Assembly: GCA_964467985.1 (NCBI GenBank)
Contig: CAYXTP010000004.1
Span: forward strand, 1-64,000
Direction of reading: 5' to 3'
Origin: GCA-2720975 sp964467985
GTDB taxonomy: Bacteria; Planctomycetota; UBA1135; GCA-002686595
Length of the DNA stretch: 64,000 nt
Under the pieces are notes generated by a model. It saw only the letters and a list, made by a program, of their open reading frames with translations, was not told the origin of the DNA and searched no databases. Numbering within the stretch: position 1 is the first letter of the stretch; each line of letters opens with the position of its first letter. Shown here in pieces: positions 43,448-53,406 of the stretch. Both the position numbers and the translations under genes were made by a program.

Positions 43448-44785
43448 TCAGTCCCCGTCGCCCCCATAGCCGAGCGCAGCGAGGTCTGCCTGCTGTTCAG
43501 GTGTCAGCTCCACGTCCGCCCCCCGCCGCAAGGCATCCAGGGCCCGCTTCACACCCTCCAGCGTCCCTCTCAATTCGCTCACCTTGTCGGGCTTATCCTG
43601 GGCCAGGTCCCTGACCTGCGAGGGGTCGGAGCTCAAGTCGTAGAGTTCCTCGCTTCCGTCTGCCCCCACGATCAGCTCGAAGTCCCCCTGACGCCAGGAC
43701 GTCAACGGCTCGCCCCACATGTTGCCGTGGGCCAGGATGGAGCGCTGGCCTGCCTTGCCTTCTGATGCTGCGCTCTCCAGAAGACTGCGACCCAGGAACT
43801 GTTCCGGGGGTGCGATGTCGGCCAACTCACATAGGGTTGGGGCAACGTCCACGTGGGCCACGGGTGCACGGCTCACTCGCGGCGCCACCGCGCCGGGGAA
43901 GCGCAGGATGAGAGGCACGTGAGTCAGCTCCCGATAGAGAGTGTGTCCGTGTTCGAAACCACCGTGGTCCAGAAACTCCTCGCCGTGGTCGGCTGTCATG
44001 AGGACCACCGTGTTGTCTTCGAGCCCGCGCAGCTTCAGGCCATCGAGCAGCCGCCCGATCTGGGCGTCCATGTACGCCACCTCCCCATTGTAGAGATGCT
44101 CGGCCCGCCGGATAACGCCGGGGGGTACGTTCAATCGGCCCTCCCGCAAGGCCACCATCTGCTCCCGAGTCCCAAAGACAAATGACTCGTCAATACCGGG
44201 CGCGAAGCGCTCGCGGAAGGGGGCGGGCGGGGCATAGACCGCGTGCGCGTCAAAGTAGTGGACAAACAGGAAGAACGGTCGCTCACCGCGCTGGTCCATC
44301 CAGTCCAAAGCAGCCTGGGTCGTCACCGAGGCGGTACGCATCTCCGTGTTCGACTTGGGCTCGACGACGTCCGTGGTCTCGAAGTCGCGCATGACACCAA
44401 AAGTCTTCCCTAGGAAAGCGACATTTCCGATGGCATGGGTGCGCCAACCGCGTCGCTTGAACACCCCCGGGAGCGTCGTGACTCCCGAGTCCATCAGTTG
44501 AAACTTGCCCAGGCTCCCGCCCGCCCCGTGTTCTGCAGGGTGCAAGGAGGTCAACATCGAAGCCATGGATGGCAGGGTCCAAGGGGCGTGGGATGAAGCG
44601 TCAGTGAAGCACAGTCCCTCGGCGGCGAGTTGGTCGAGGTAGGGTGTCACGCCGATCTCGGAGCCCATGTACCCCAATCGGTCCGCACGCAGCGTGTCGG
44701 TGACGATGAACAGGATGTTTGGCTGGGAGGCGGAACCTCCACCGCAGGCACCCAGGAGCAACAGGCAAACAAGAGGGAGTTTCAT
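43448..44785 (-). CDS. Sulfatase-fold lipoprotein
   Basis: A 445-residue lipoprotein (lipobox LLGAC, Cys14). The alkaline-phosphatase/sulfatase fold starts at once with NILFIVTDTLRADRLGY (metal ligand Asp30) and continues to MTADHGEEFLDHGGFEHGH. At the formylglycine position the sequence is APW-T70-L-P-S-M, lacking the Cys/Ser of true sulfatases and the following Arg. As with the protein at 18396, a Thr-based phosphotransferase or phosphodiesterase is a possible alternative. Three bases separate it from the upstream membrane glycosyltransferase gene, so it belongs to that operon. Confidence 0.87.
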   Translation of the reverse strand: MKLPLVCLLLLGACGGGSASQPNILFIVTDTLRADRLGYMGSEIGVTPYLDQLAAEGLCFTDASSHAPWTLPSMASMLTSLHPAEHGAGGSLGKFQLMDSGVTTLPGVFKRRGWRTHAIGNVAFLGKTFGVMRDFETTDVVEPKSNTEMRTASVTTQAALDWMDQRGERPFFLFVHYFDAHAVYAPPAPFRERFAPGIDESFVFGTREQMVALREGRLNVPPGVIRRAEHLYNGEVAYMDAQIGRLLDGLKLRGLEDNTVVLMTADHGEEFLDHGGFEHGHTLYRELTHVPLILRFPGAVAPRVSRAPVAHVDVAPTLCELADIAPPEQFLGRSLLESAASEGKAGQRSILAHGNMWGEPLTSWRQGDFELIVGADGSEELYDLSSDPSQVRDLAQDKPDKVSELRGTLEGVKRALDALRRGADVELTPEQQADLAALGYGGDGD

Positions 44786-44788
44786 GGG

Positions 44789-46777
44789 CTAGCGTAGGGT
44801 GTGCATGCGATCCAGTAGGTTTTCCAGGGGCGTGACGTTCACACCTGCCTGGCGAGCCTCGGGCAGCTTCTGACTGAGAAACGTCTGCAACTCTCCATGC
44901 AGCCGCCGGGCCGGGCGCTCCGCTTGGATCGCGCGCCAGAAACAGTCCGCCGCTCGTTGCACTCGGCCAGCTTGTAGGTGCAGCAGGGCTTGGTTGTAGG
45001 GTGCTTGGGCAAACATGGGGGAAGCCGCTTCGGCTGCCTCAAAGTGCGAGAGGGCGTTCGGAAAATCACCGGCCTCGCGCAGGATCGTTGCCAGGTTGAA
45101 GTGGGCGAGGGTGTGATTCGACTGAATACGGAGCACGCGCTCGTAGTGTTGGCGAGCCAGGGCTGGTTGCCCCTCGCGATGCTCGAGCAGGGCCAATTCA
45201 TAGAGGGCTCGCGAGCTGGACCGATTCGCTTCCAAGGCCAGGTTCAATTCCTCCCGGGCCGCCGCGAGGTTGCCATCCTGCGCCTCGGCGATCGCTCGAT
45301 CCACGTGCCATTTCTCGCCGCCCTGGCTCACCTCTAGCGCTCCCCAGTAACAGCCCAGCACGAGTGCTGCCGCCGCAGCCAAGGCCATGAACCAACGTGG
45401 ACGCGCCAGACGCCTGCAAGGCACCACCAACGAACCGAGCAGGGCCAGCCAGGGCAGGGCGGGCACCCGATAGCGGGCCGCGGCGAAGAAGGGCAAGAGA
45501 GAGAGCAAGTAGGCGCCGGCCAAGAGCAGAGCCAGCACAGTCAGCTCGTGGCGTCGATCGCCCTCGGTCGTCTTTTCGGCCTCACGTTCGGACCTACGTG
45601 CGAGCCCGTGCAGGAGACTCCCTAGACAGGCCAAGCCCAACATCCACGGAAAGGGCATGGGCAGCGCGCTCAGCACGCCCGAGGCGCTGCGCTCGAGGGC
45701 GACTTCCTTGTTGTGCCCCACTTCCACGGGGCCCACGGTCCAGCGCAGCTTGCGCCAGGTCAGCGCAACGAAGTCAGCTGGGTGCTCACCGATCCAGCGC
45801 CAGGCCTGATCGGCGAACCAATTGGCTACATCTTCTTGAGTAGCGGCCGGCCCCAATTGCTGCGCGAGGCTGGCCATGAGCGAGGGGTAGTCGTAGCAGG
45901 TATTGAAGGCTGCCACGCCGGCGGGGTCGTCATGGATCAACCCGTCCGCACCGGCGTGGTTGCCCAGGTAGAAGTTGATTCCGAAGTTCGTGGTCACGGG
46001 CACCCACTGTCCGCTGACTACACGGTTGCGAAGCGTCGCCGGCAAGACGCACAGGGCCACGGCCGCGCACAACCCGAGAACATGGGCCTTCCAGGGCCGC
46101 GCGCTGCGTCGCGCCACCCAAGCGAGCCACAGGCAAGCGGCCGGCAGGTAGAGCAACGCGTTCGGCCGGGTCAATACAGCTCCGCCCAGCATCACTCCGG
46201 CGGCGACCAGCCAGCTCCAGGTGCGTGTTTCCTGAAAACGCAAGAGACAGGCGGCGAAGGCCAACTGCAGAGCGATCAGGAGGGCCGGTGCGTGGAGCTC
46301 GCCCTCAAAATAAATCGGCGCCCAGTGGCACCCGAAGAGCAGCGCCGCCATGAGCCCCGCGCCCGGCCCCAGGGCGCGCCGCACGAGAATGAACAACAAG
46401 GCTACGGACAGGCAACCCAAGATCATCTGCGCAGCCACTGCAGCCAGGTGACTGCCCCCCGTCAAACTGTAGACACCCGCCAGTAGGTAAGGGAATCCGG
46501 GCGGCCGCAGGTAGGGCGCGCTGCCAAACTGTGGGTCACTCAGGTGAGAAGCGCGCCACTCACTCGCCCGGTCCGAACCAAAGGCCAAACTGCGGGCCCA
46601 GTCGTCGTGGAAGCCCGCGTCGACGGTGGGGTGACGTAGATCTGCAGAAGCTCCCCGCTCGAAGAAGTAGGGCAGTCGCAGGAGGGCTGCCACAAGCAGG
46701 GCCAGCACCAGGAAGGAGCGGGATCGTCCGCGGCCCCACACGGAAGACACTTGCGGGTTTTCGGGCCTCTGGCTCAC
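44789..46777 (-). CDS. Membrane glycosyltransferase (GT39/ArnT-like) with TPR domain
   Basis: A 662-residue protein. Residues 25-480 hold about ten hydrophobic helices; the first extracytoplasmic loop has acidic residues in DAGFHDDWARSLAFG, resembling the catalytic loop of polyprenyl-phosphate-dependent GT-C enzymes (PMT/ArnT class). Residues 500-640 are tetratricopeptide repeats (AREELNLALEANRSSSRALY, ARQHYERVLRIQSNHTLAH, ALSHFEAAEAASPMFAQ). The combination suggests transfer of a lipid-linked sugar to an exported acceptor, with the TPRs for protein contact. GTG start overlapping the M28 stop by 4 bases (GTGA). Confidence 0.82.
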   Translation of the reverse strand: MSQRPENPQVSSVWGRGRSRSFLVLALLVAALLRLPYFFERGASADLRHPTVDAGFHDDWARSLAFGSDRASEWRASHLSDPQFGSAPYLRPPGFPYLLAGVYSLTGGSHLAAVAAQMILGCLSVALLFILVRRALGPGAGLMAALLFGCHWAPIYFEGELHAPALLIALQLAFAACLLRFQETRTWSWLVAAGVMLGGAVLTRPNALLYLPAACLWLAWVARRSARPWKAHVLGLCAAVALCVLPATLRNRVVSGQWVPVTTNFGINFYLGNHAGADGLIHDDPAGVAAFNTCYDYPSLMASLAQQLGPAATQEDVANWFADQAWRWIGEHPADFVALTWRKLRWTVGPVEVGHNKEVALERSASGVLSALPMPFPWMLGLACLGSLLHGLARRSEREAEKTTEGDRRHELTVLALLLAGAYLLSLLPFFAAARYRVPALPWLALLGSLVVPCRRLARPRWFMALAAAAALVLGCYWGALEVSQGGEKWHVDRAIAEAQDGNLAAAREELNLALEANRSSSRALYELALLEHREGQPALARQHYERVLRIQSNHTLAHFNLATILREAGDFPNALSHFEAAEAASPMFAQAPYNQALLHLQAGRVQRAADCFWRAIQAERPARRLHGELQTFLSQKLPEARQAGVNVTPLENLLDRMHTLR

Positions 46778-49206
46778 CGCGGATCCTCGGCTGGCACCGC
46801 GGGCAAGGTGAGATCGAATCGGCCGCTGAGCAAGATCCCGTCGCCATCTCCGGCGGGTACGAATCCCGCGGGTCGGGCAGCCAGTAGGTGCGCAGCGCTG
46901 GCTGGCAGGCCGGGGCCGCGGTGCACCAATCGCAGGTGCAGTGCCCCATCACCCGTGTCGGCCGAGTCCGCTTGCCGACCCGGCGTCTGGCCTTCGATCT
47001 CCTGGGCTTCGGGCGGGCCGACCCAAAGCTCAATCGCCAAGCCCTGCTCGGGCACATCCATGAAGGTGAAGTGCTCGCGCACGCCGAGCGAGACGCCGTG
47101 TGCGACGAGACTCACGGGTCCCGGCGCTTCGAGAACGGTGACGGTCGTGCGACCGCGGATGCCATGCGCGTGCAAGGTCCCCGTTGCGCGCCAGGCAAGG
47201 GCCTCCCCTTTTCCAACCCAGGCGCCTGGATCCAGTTCCAAGCGCGGCAGTTCCAAGCCCAAGTGCGGAGCGGGAGCACTGAAGAGGCGTCGGCCCGCCC
47301 AACCCGGGGAGATCAGCAACCTCTGCTCAGGATCAAGTTCATCCTGGTTCTCTTGGGGCTCGACCTCGCTGAACCCCCAGTGCTGCGCGAATTCGTCGGG
47401 GAGCGGCGACCCCGACGTCCACGCCTGCCACTGAGCCCGTCCGGTCCCGGCGACGTCCTGCGCATAGACGAGGTTGAGCTTCGCTGGCCGTAGGATGCTC
47501 TGGCTCGGGGCCAGCAGCGTGCCCATGCTCGAGCCCAGCAGGATCAAGACGCCGGAACTAGCGAGCACCCGCCGCACCCAGTGCGGAATGCCTATGAGCA
47601 ACGGCATGAAGAAGGTGCCCAGCACCAAGATCGGCAAGGCCAATGCGAGTTCCACGCCTGGGCCCACGGCTTCAGCGATGCCACGCTGGGCTGAAATCCA
47701 GACCAGAGCTGCCAGGGGCAGGATCCCTCCCAAGCCCCGGGCCAGCCGGGATTGAAGGTACACATCCCTGGGGATCAAATAGAGGACCGCCGTGAGGAAG
47801 ACGGCGGGCAGGGTGAACAGGAAGCTCGCGCCTGGCAGAAACAGGGAGGAACCCAGAGCCGCGAATCCCCAGCCCAGTGACATTCCCAAGACCGCGCCCA
47901 CGCGGCCCACGGATGCTCCCCAGTTCTTGATCAGGATAGTCCAAGTACAAATAGCCACGCCGATTTGGATTCCCAGGCACCAATACGGTTGGTCGTCCCA
48001 AGGCCTGGGAGTGCCGATCAGACTCCGCAGAGCGCTCGACCAAGAAACCGCTGTGACGCATCCCACCAGCACGGATGCTGCGGCCAGAACGAAACCACCT
48101 CTAACCTCTGCCCAGGTCGCTCGGGCCCGCAAGACACATCCCTGCGCTCCCCACGCGAGGGCCAGCAAACACAGGAGAGAGACCACTCGGCCTGTGGTCT
48201 GTCCGTAGAGAATCATCCAGTTCCCCGGCAGGGACGTGCAGATCACGTTGGCAGAACTCGCGGGGGGAGGGACTTGCCCTAGCCAGCGCTTCATGAGTTC
48301 AAGCGCCTGATCACCTTCGTGTTGCAAGCTATCCAACGACAGGTGCTCAAAATCATCGAGGGGCGTGTGGTAGACGTGTAGGTCTTCGATGAACGCGAAA
48401 TTGAATCCAGGCAATCCCCCATCGCGAAAGAACGAGAAATCCGTGTCATTGGGCAGGTGTCTGTAGATTTCGGTGCTCAGAGAGGAGGCCGTGGGCCGTG
48501 ACACGCAATCGGCATACATGCGCACAAGGCTCTCATTCTGGGGGCCGGTCTCGAACATGTACGCCAAGCCGGATCCCCCACGCGCTTCGAAGTTCAAGAC
48601 CAACCCAACGTCCTGGCACAGGGGGTGATCCATGAAAGCGGATGCCCCCACAAGCCCCTGCTCCTCCGCGTCCGTAAAGAGAAACACGACGGGCTGGCGG
48701 GTCCGACGGCCTTCAATGTGGATGCGCGCCAGCTCGAGTAGAACGCCCACCCCGGACAAGTCGTCGGACACACCGGGGCCAGCCCAAACGGAATCGTAGT
48801 GGGCGACACACACGAGAGCCGGCCCTGGCTCGCGTCCACTGCTGCGGGCGATGACGTTGCGAACGGTGCCCGCCACTCCGCCCTTGCCCACCGCAAAGGT
48901 CGTCTGCAACTCGGGCTGATAGCCGAGGGCGCGCAGGTGGTCCACGATGCGCGAGCGCAGTTGGTCGGCCGCGGGACTCCCCGCGGGGTGCGATCCGATT
49001 CCGTGCAGCAGCTGGGCCATGGCGTTGCCGGCGCGCTGAGCGGAGAAGAGGTTGCCGGGTGCAGCGGTCGGACGTGCCGTAGACGGGGCGAGCCCGACAT
49101 ACCCCAACACCGTCATCCCAATCCAGGCGCACAGTGCGAGCAAGCAACGCCTGCCGTGGGCTCGAGGGCCCGCAGGAGGGGCTCGAAATGTGCGCGGTTC
49201 GGGCAT
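46774..49206 (-). CDS. M28-family membrane aminopeptidase
   Basis: An 810-residue protein: one N-terminal helix (about 22-38), an M28 zinc-peptidase domain at about 60-300, then eight or more membrane helices and a C-terminal beta domain (about 600-810). Zinc ligands are recognisable as His in VAHYDS, Asp in GVSDDLSG, the catalytic/ligand Glu pair in TDAEEQG, Glu in NFEARG and His in YHTPLDD. This layout resembles eukaryotic ERMP1/Fxna and yeast Pff1 and related bacterial proteins. The peptidase faces outside the cytoplasm. First gene of a run with a glycosyltransferase, sulfatase-fold lipoprotein and repeat protein. Confidence 0.9.
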   Translation of the reverse strand: MPEPRTFRAPPAGPRAHGRRCLLALCAWIGMTVLGYVGLAPSTARPTAAPGNLFSAQRAGNAMAQLLHGIGSHPAGSPAADQLRSRIVDHLRALGYQPELQTTFAVGKGGVAGTVRNVIARSSGREPGPALVCVAHYDSVWAGPGVSDDLSGVGVLLELARIHIEGRRTRQPVVFLFTDAEEQGLVGASAFMDHPLCQDVGLVLNFEARGGSGLAYMFETGPQNESLVRMYADCVSRPTASSLSTEIYRHLPNDTDFSFFRDGGLPGFNFAFIEDLHVYHTPLDDFEHLSLDSLQHEGDQALELMKRWLGQVPPPASSANVICTSLPGNWMILYGQTTGRVVSLLCLLALAWGAQGCVLRARATWAEVRGGFVLAAASVLVGCVTAVSWSSALRSLIGTPRPWDDQPYWCLGIQIGVAICTWTILIKNWGASVGRVGAVLGMSLGWGFAALGSSLFLPGASFLFTLPAVFLTAVLYLIPRDVYLQSRLARGLGGILPLAALVWISAQRGIAEAVGPGVELALALPILVLGTFFMPLLIGIPHWVRRVLASSGVLILLGSSMGTLLAPSQSILRPAKLNLVYAQDVAGTGRAQWQAWTSGSPLPDEFAQHWGFSEVEPQENQDELDPEQRLLISPGWAGRRLFSAPAPHLGLELPRLELDPGAWVGKGEALAWRATGTLHAHGIRGRTTVTVLEAPGPVSLVAHGVSLGVREHFTFMDVPEQGLAIELWVGPPEAQEIEGQTPGRQADSADTGDGALHLRLVHRGPGLPASAAHLLAARPAGFVPAGDGDGILLSGRFDLTLPAVPAEDPR

Positions 49207-49433
49207 GGAGAGGAGCGGGCGAGCGTTCGATCGGCAGCGCCCCCAGGCTCGATAGTGAACGCCGGGGTGCGGGGATGCAATCGCTCAATTCAACCTACGC
49301 GGCACTTGGGATTGCCTGGGCCAACAGACCGACCTGTTCCGTCGTAGGCAAGCTCCCCGCCCTGGAGTCGACCCGAGCGGAACGCTAGTTTGAATCTGTC
49401 GGTGCAGCCCCGATCCCCCCAGCCCACGGACCC

Positions 49434-52400
49434 ATGTCGCCACTCTCTACTGCACGCTTTCGACCGACCCTGCACCTGCCTTGCCTACTGGTCAGTGCAC
49501 TTCTGACCCTGCAGGCCTGCGCCCCCGACCAGGGGCCAGCCACGAGCGGGGAGGAACAGCCTGCAAGCGCCGCGGACACCTTGGCCCGCGACCGGGTCGC
49601 AGCGATGGTTGCCTCCACGAACTACAGTGCCGCGCGCAAGGTGCTTGCACCGCTGGTGGATCGAGCGAATGCCAGCAGTAAGGACCTCATGCGCGCCGCC
49701 GTCATCGAATTGCAGGACGGGAACTTGCCAGCTGCGCGGGCCTTCTTGGTTCGTGCGGGGACAGACGAGGAGAACGCCGCCATTCATTTCCTCAGGGGCC
49801 GGCTGGACTATTTGGAAGGCAAGCCAGGGGCCGACGCTCACTACCGTCAAGCCTTGCTGCTCGCCCCAGAAGACCTAGGCACCCTCTACGCGCTGGCGCA
49901 AGCGCTTGAGGCCATGGAGGAATTCGATGAAGCGATCGACCTATGCGAGCGCATCAAGAGTGCCGGCATCGAAGGCGGGGGGCCCTGGTATGTGTCGGCC
50001 ATCTACCGCCTGTCGAACATCCACACATGGCTCGGAGAAGATGAAGAGGCCGAACGCAAGTACTCGGACCTTTGGGCATCCTTGCAGGATAGGGGTCTGC
50101 GTCCGGTCAAGACGGTCGAAATCAACGAGGGCACCCTGGCCCGCGTCCTGCCTCCCGCAGCCATTGGCAACTACCCGTCTTCCTCGCTGGAATCTCCGAT
50201 CTACGCAGCAGCTGAGGTGATCGCCCCAGAGCTTGGCGCGGGCGACGAGCTGTTGGCCGACGACCTGAACGGCGACCGGCGCACGGACCTGGTCAGCACA
50301 GGCCAATCCGGTGTGCGTGTCGCCCTGCGCGGGGCAGACGGATCGTGGCAGACGAGAACGATCTGGAAGGAGCCCGCCCGCAGCCTGCGAACCCTGGACC
50401 TGCACAAGGACGGCACACTCGATCTGGTGTTCCTCGCCGCCGATGGCTTGATGCTCTTCGAGGCACAGGGCGAGGGGTCACAGGTGAGCTGGTCCATGTC
50501 GCCCTTGAACTTGCCCAGTGTCGGAACAGGCGCTCGAGACGTGACCACTGTGGACGCAGATCACGATGGAGACCTGGACCTACTCGTGGTTGGCGATTCC
50601 GGTATCCGATTGTTGCGCAACAACGGGGCCGGCATCGTCAAGAGCAAACCCGATAGCGTCCCCCCACCGCGTGGCACCTTCACCGACATGAGCGCCGAAG
50701 CGGATTTGCCCACGGCCGGTGGCTGGCGCTGGTGCACCATCGAAGACATCGACGGCGACCAGGACGTGGATCTCCTGTGTGGCGGCCCGGGGGTTCTGTG
50801 GATCGGGTCGTCCCTGCGCGGAGGAAAATTCGAGGACATCGGTGAGCAGATGTTCGGGGCTGCGGACCTCCCAAGCCGACCGCTATTTTCCGATGTGGAC
50901 GGCGATGCACGCGTGGACTGCCTGTGCCCCAAAGCCGACGAGGATGCGCAGTCGGGGCTGCTCTACTTGCAGCAACCCGACGGGACCATGCAACCGAGTC
51001 CCCGCTCGATCCCCAGCGGTGTGCAGTTGATTGAGGTCGACGCGGACCTGAACGGTAGCGTGGATGTGCTCTGGGCCGGCTCGGGAACCGACGTTCGGGG
51101 CCTCTTGAATCTGGGTCTGGCGAGCGAGACTCCGATCAGCTTGGGCGACGGACCGGTCAGCGGCCCCCTCGTTGTCGCCGACCTGGAATCGGGCTACGGA
51201 GACTCCCTGGCCTGGGAGCTCCTGCACTTGGAAGCGGACGGCGTGCATGTCCAGCGCAGCACGGGCCCCATGGGCAAGGCCATGCGCATTCGTTTCCGTG
51301 GACAAAAGGACAACCGCCAGGGCATCGGTGCCGTGGTGGAGCTGCGTGCCGGGTCTCTGTACCGACGTCACTTCTGGCGCGGCACGACGACCTTGTACGG
51401 CTTGGGCGATTTGGACTTCTTCGAAGTCCTGCGCGTGACCTGGCCCAACGGAGTCGTGTCCAGCGACTTGGACGTCGAGGCCGGCAACCAGATTCTGGAT
51501 CTTGGAAGCACGACAGGCCTTGGCATCCAGACAGAGGGTCTGATCGGGTCATGCCCGTTCCTGTATACGTGGAACGGAGACACATTCGAATTCGTCTCGG
51601 ATGTCCTGGGCATTACACCTCTCGGACTTCCCATGGCACCAGGCCTATTGGTTCCCCCCGATCACGATGAATACGTGCTCGTCACGGGCGACCAGCTGAA
51701 GCTGCAGGATGGCGAGTACCGCATGCAATTCACCGAAGAACTGCGGGAGGTAACCTACCTGGACCACGTGCGTTTGGATGTCGTGGACCACCCCCAGGGG
51801 ACGGAAGTCCAGCCCAACGAACGCTTCACCTTTCCGCCCTTCCCAACGGCTCACACACACGTGATGGACGAAGTGCTCGCTCCGCAGCGAGCGACCGGGA
51901 GTGATGGAGAGGATTGGACCGCCGCACTGCAACACATCGACGGCCAACATGCAGCTCCCTTCGAGCGCCTGGCGGACCCACAGTTCTACGGGCTCGCGGA
52001 CCCGCACTGGCTCGAGCTGGAGTTTGACACCGAAGCTCTGAAGCGATTCCCAGAGGACGCCCAGCTGCGCCTCGTCTGCACGGGCTGGTTCCTGTGGACA
52101 GATGCCAGTGTCAACATGGCTAGCGCGCGCACACCCGGGGTGGAGTTTGTTCCACCCTCGATTCTGGTTCCAGACGGCGACGCCTGGTCCGCGACGGGTC
52201 CGCCGGTGGGTTTCCCGGCGGGCAAGACCAAGACCATGGTGCTCGATGTGACGGCGATCCTGAAACGGGAGGATCCCCGCCTGCGCGTGGCCTCCACCCT
52301 CTGCTTGTACTGGGACTCCATTCGCCTCGCTGTGGGAGACGACGCCGCGCAGATCACCACGTCCCTGCCCGTGACGTCCTCTCGTCTCTGGGCGCGCGGA

Positions 52401-52868
52401 TTTAGCTCCCCGCTACCCGCCCAGTCCGAACACAGTCCCGAAAGGTTCGACTGGGACCAACTCGCCGACCAGGCCCGGTGGGACCAGCACCCGGGCCTCT
52501 ACACGCGCTACGGCGAAGTCCTGCCACTGCTCGGGGAAGTCGATGACCAGTTTGTGATCATGGGTGCGGGCGACGCACTCGAGCTGCGTTTTGATGGTCG
52601 AGACCTGCCGCCCCTGCGTGAGGGTTGGACCCGGGATTACCTCGTCTATCTGGACGGTTGGGCCAAGGACCGCGACCCCAACACCCTGTCTGCCTTGGAA
52701 GTCGAACCGCTCCCACACCACGGCATGGGCGTCTATCCCCCGCCACCGGGCCTGGAATACCCAGAGGATGAGGCCCACCGTGCTTGGCGCGAGCAGTGGA
52801 ATACGCGTGCCGCCTACCAGCACGTGATTCCCCTCTCGCCGCAACGCGAGCGCGAGTGGTCCCAGTAG
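49434..52868 (+). CDS. Lipoprotein with TPR, FG-GAP/VCBS and ASPIC/UnbV domains
   Basis: A 1144-residue lipoprotein (lipobox TLQAC, Cys29). Residues 50-230 are TPR-like. FG-GAP/VCBS blade motifs follow with calcium-loop signatures (DDLNGDRRTDLVSTG, DADHDGDLDLLVVGDSG, IDGDQDVDLLCGG, DVDGDARVDCL). An ASPIC/UnbV region at about 615-690 reads RQGIGAVVELRAG ... YGLGDLDFFEVLRVTWPNG. The last 440 residues are a large beta-rich domain of no family I know. Such CRTAC-like proteins are abundant in Planctomycetota and Verrucomicrobia; roles in surface binding are presumed. Divergent from the M28 gene across a 227-bp gap. Confidence 0.87.
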   Translation: MSPLSTARFRPTLHLPCLLVSALLTLQACAPDQGPATSGEEQPASAADTLARDRVAAMVASTNYSAARKVLAPLVDRANASSKDLMRAAVIELQDGNLPAARAFLVRAGTDEENAAIHFLRGRLDYLEGKPGADAHYRQALLLAPEDLGTLYALAQALEAMEEFDEAIDLCERIKSAGIEGGGPWYVSAIYRLSNIHTWLGEDEEAERKYSDLWASLQDRGLRPVKTVEINEGTLARVLPPAAIGNYPSSSLESPIYAAAEVIAPELGAGDELLADDLNGDRRTDLVSTGQSGVRVALRGADGSWQTRTIWKEPARSLRTLDLHKDGTLDLVFLAADGLMLFEAQGEGSQVSWSMSPLNLPSVGTGARDVTTVDADHDGDLDLLVVGDSGIRLLRNNGAGIVKSKPDSVPPPRGTFTDMSAEADLPTAGGWRWCTIEDIDGDQDVDLLCGGPGVLWIGSSLRGGKFEDIGEQMFGAADLPSRPLFSDVDGDARVDCLCPKADEDAQSGLLYLQQPDGTMQPSPRSIPSGVQLIEVDADLNGSVDVLWAGSGTDVRGLLNLGLASETPISLGDGPVSGPLVVADLESGYGDSLAWELLHLEADGVHVQRSTGPMGKAMRIRFRGQKDNRQGIGAVVELRAGSLYRRHFWRGTTTLYGLGDLDFFEVLRVTWPNGVVSSDLDVEAGNQILDLGSTTGLGIQTEGLIGSCPFLYTWNGDTFEFVSDVLGITPLGLPMAPGLLVPPDHDEYVLVTGDQLKLQDGEYRMQFTEELREVTYLDHVRLDVVDHPQGTEVQPNERFTFPPFPTAHTHVMDEVLAPQRATGSDGEDWTAALQHIDGQHAAPFERLADPQFYGLADPHWLELEFDTEALKRFPEDAQLRLVCTGWFLWTDASVNMASARTPGVEFVPPSILVPDGDAWSATGPPVGFPAGKTKTMVLDVTAILKREDPRLRVASTLCLYWDSIRLAVGDDAAQITTSLPVTSSRLWARGFSSPLPAQSEHSPERFDWDQLADQARWDQHPGLYTRYGEVLPLLGEVDDQFVIMGAGDALELRFDGRDLPPLREGWTRDYLVYLDGWAKDRDPNTLSALEVEPLPHHGMGVYPPPPGLEYPEDEAHRAWREQWNTRAAYQHVIPLSPQREREWSQ

Positions 52869-52911
52869 GCGCCCCGCAATCAAAAGCGTGCAAGCCCCTA
52901 GGGCGGAGCGC

Positions 52912-52917
52912 TAGACT
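52912..52917 (+). promoter_or_regulatory. Candidate -10 element for the DUF4332-like gene
   Basis: TAGACT ends 6 nt before the ATG at 52924, in a 55-bp gap. No strong -35; TGCAAG at 52889-52894 has the right distance but a poor match. Confidence 0.35.
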
Positions 52918-52923
52918 GCGGCC

Positions 52924-53406
52924 ATGGGAGCGCACGAGACCCAACGCGGATCGGATCGACGCCTGAGCGATGTACTCGTGGCCATGCCCGATCTGAATCT
53001 CGACGCCTGCCGCGAACTGAGTTCCCTTTCGATCCACACCACGGGCGAGTTCTTGTTCTATTGCTCAACGGGATCGGGCCGCACGAGCGTGGCGATGGCA
53101 GCCAGCTTGCGTCCGGAACAGGTCGAGGATTGCCGCATTGCGGCCGAACTCTTGCTCGTGCCAGACATGGAGGCTTCCTGGGTGCCCCTTTTGCGCGCGG
53201 CGGGAGTGGACAGTCTGGGCGACCTGGCCTGCCGGCACCCAACCACCCTGACCGAGCTCCTGTCACGGCTCTACCGACAACCGAGCATCGGACAGACGCC
53301 CAACAAGGAGCAGGGTGAAGCCGGTGCGGGGACTGTGGGCTTCTTCGAAGTCGCCGCTTGGGTGGCCTACGCCGCAGCCGTCGTGGCCGGGGACCAGAAT
53401 TCTTGA
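52924..53406 (+). CDS. DUF4332-like helix-hairpin-helix protein
   Basis: A 160-residue soluble protein. Two similar segments, LDACRELSSLSIHTTGEFLFYC and MEASWVPLLRAAGVDSLGDLA followed by RHPTTLTELL, look like helix-hairpin-helix units of the DUF4332 type, which resemble DNA-binding or Pol-X-like HhH domains; an actual nucleic-acid role is unproven. The final 25 residues (FFEVAAWVAYAAAVVAG) are hydrophobic and may contact the membrane. Its stop overlaps the TTG start of the next gene by 4 bases (TTGA). Confidence 0.72.
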   Translation: MGAHETQRGSDRRLSDVLVAMPDLNLDACRELSSLSIHTTGEFLFYCSTGSGRTSVAMAASLRPEQVEDCRIAAELLLVPDMEASWVPLLRAAGVDSLGDLACRHPTTLTELLSRLYRQPSIGQTPNKEQGEAGAGTVGFFEVAAWVAYAAAVVAGDQNS

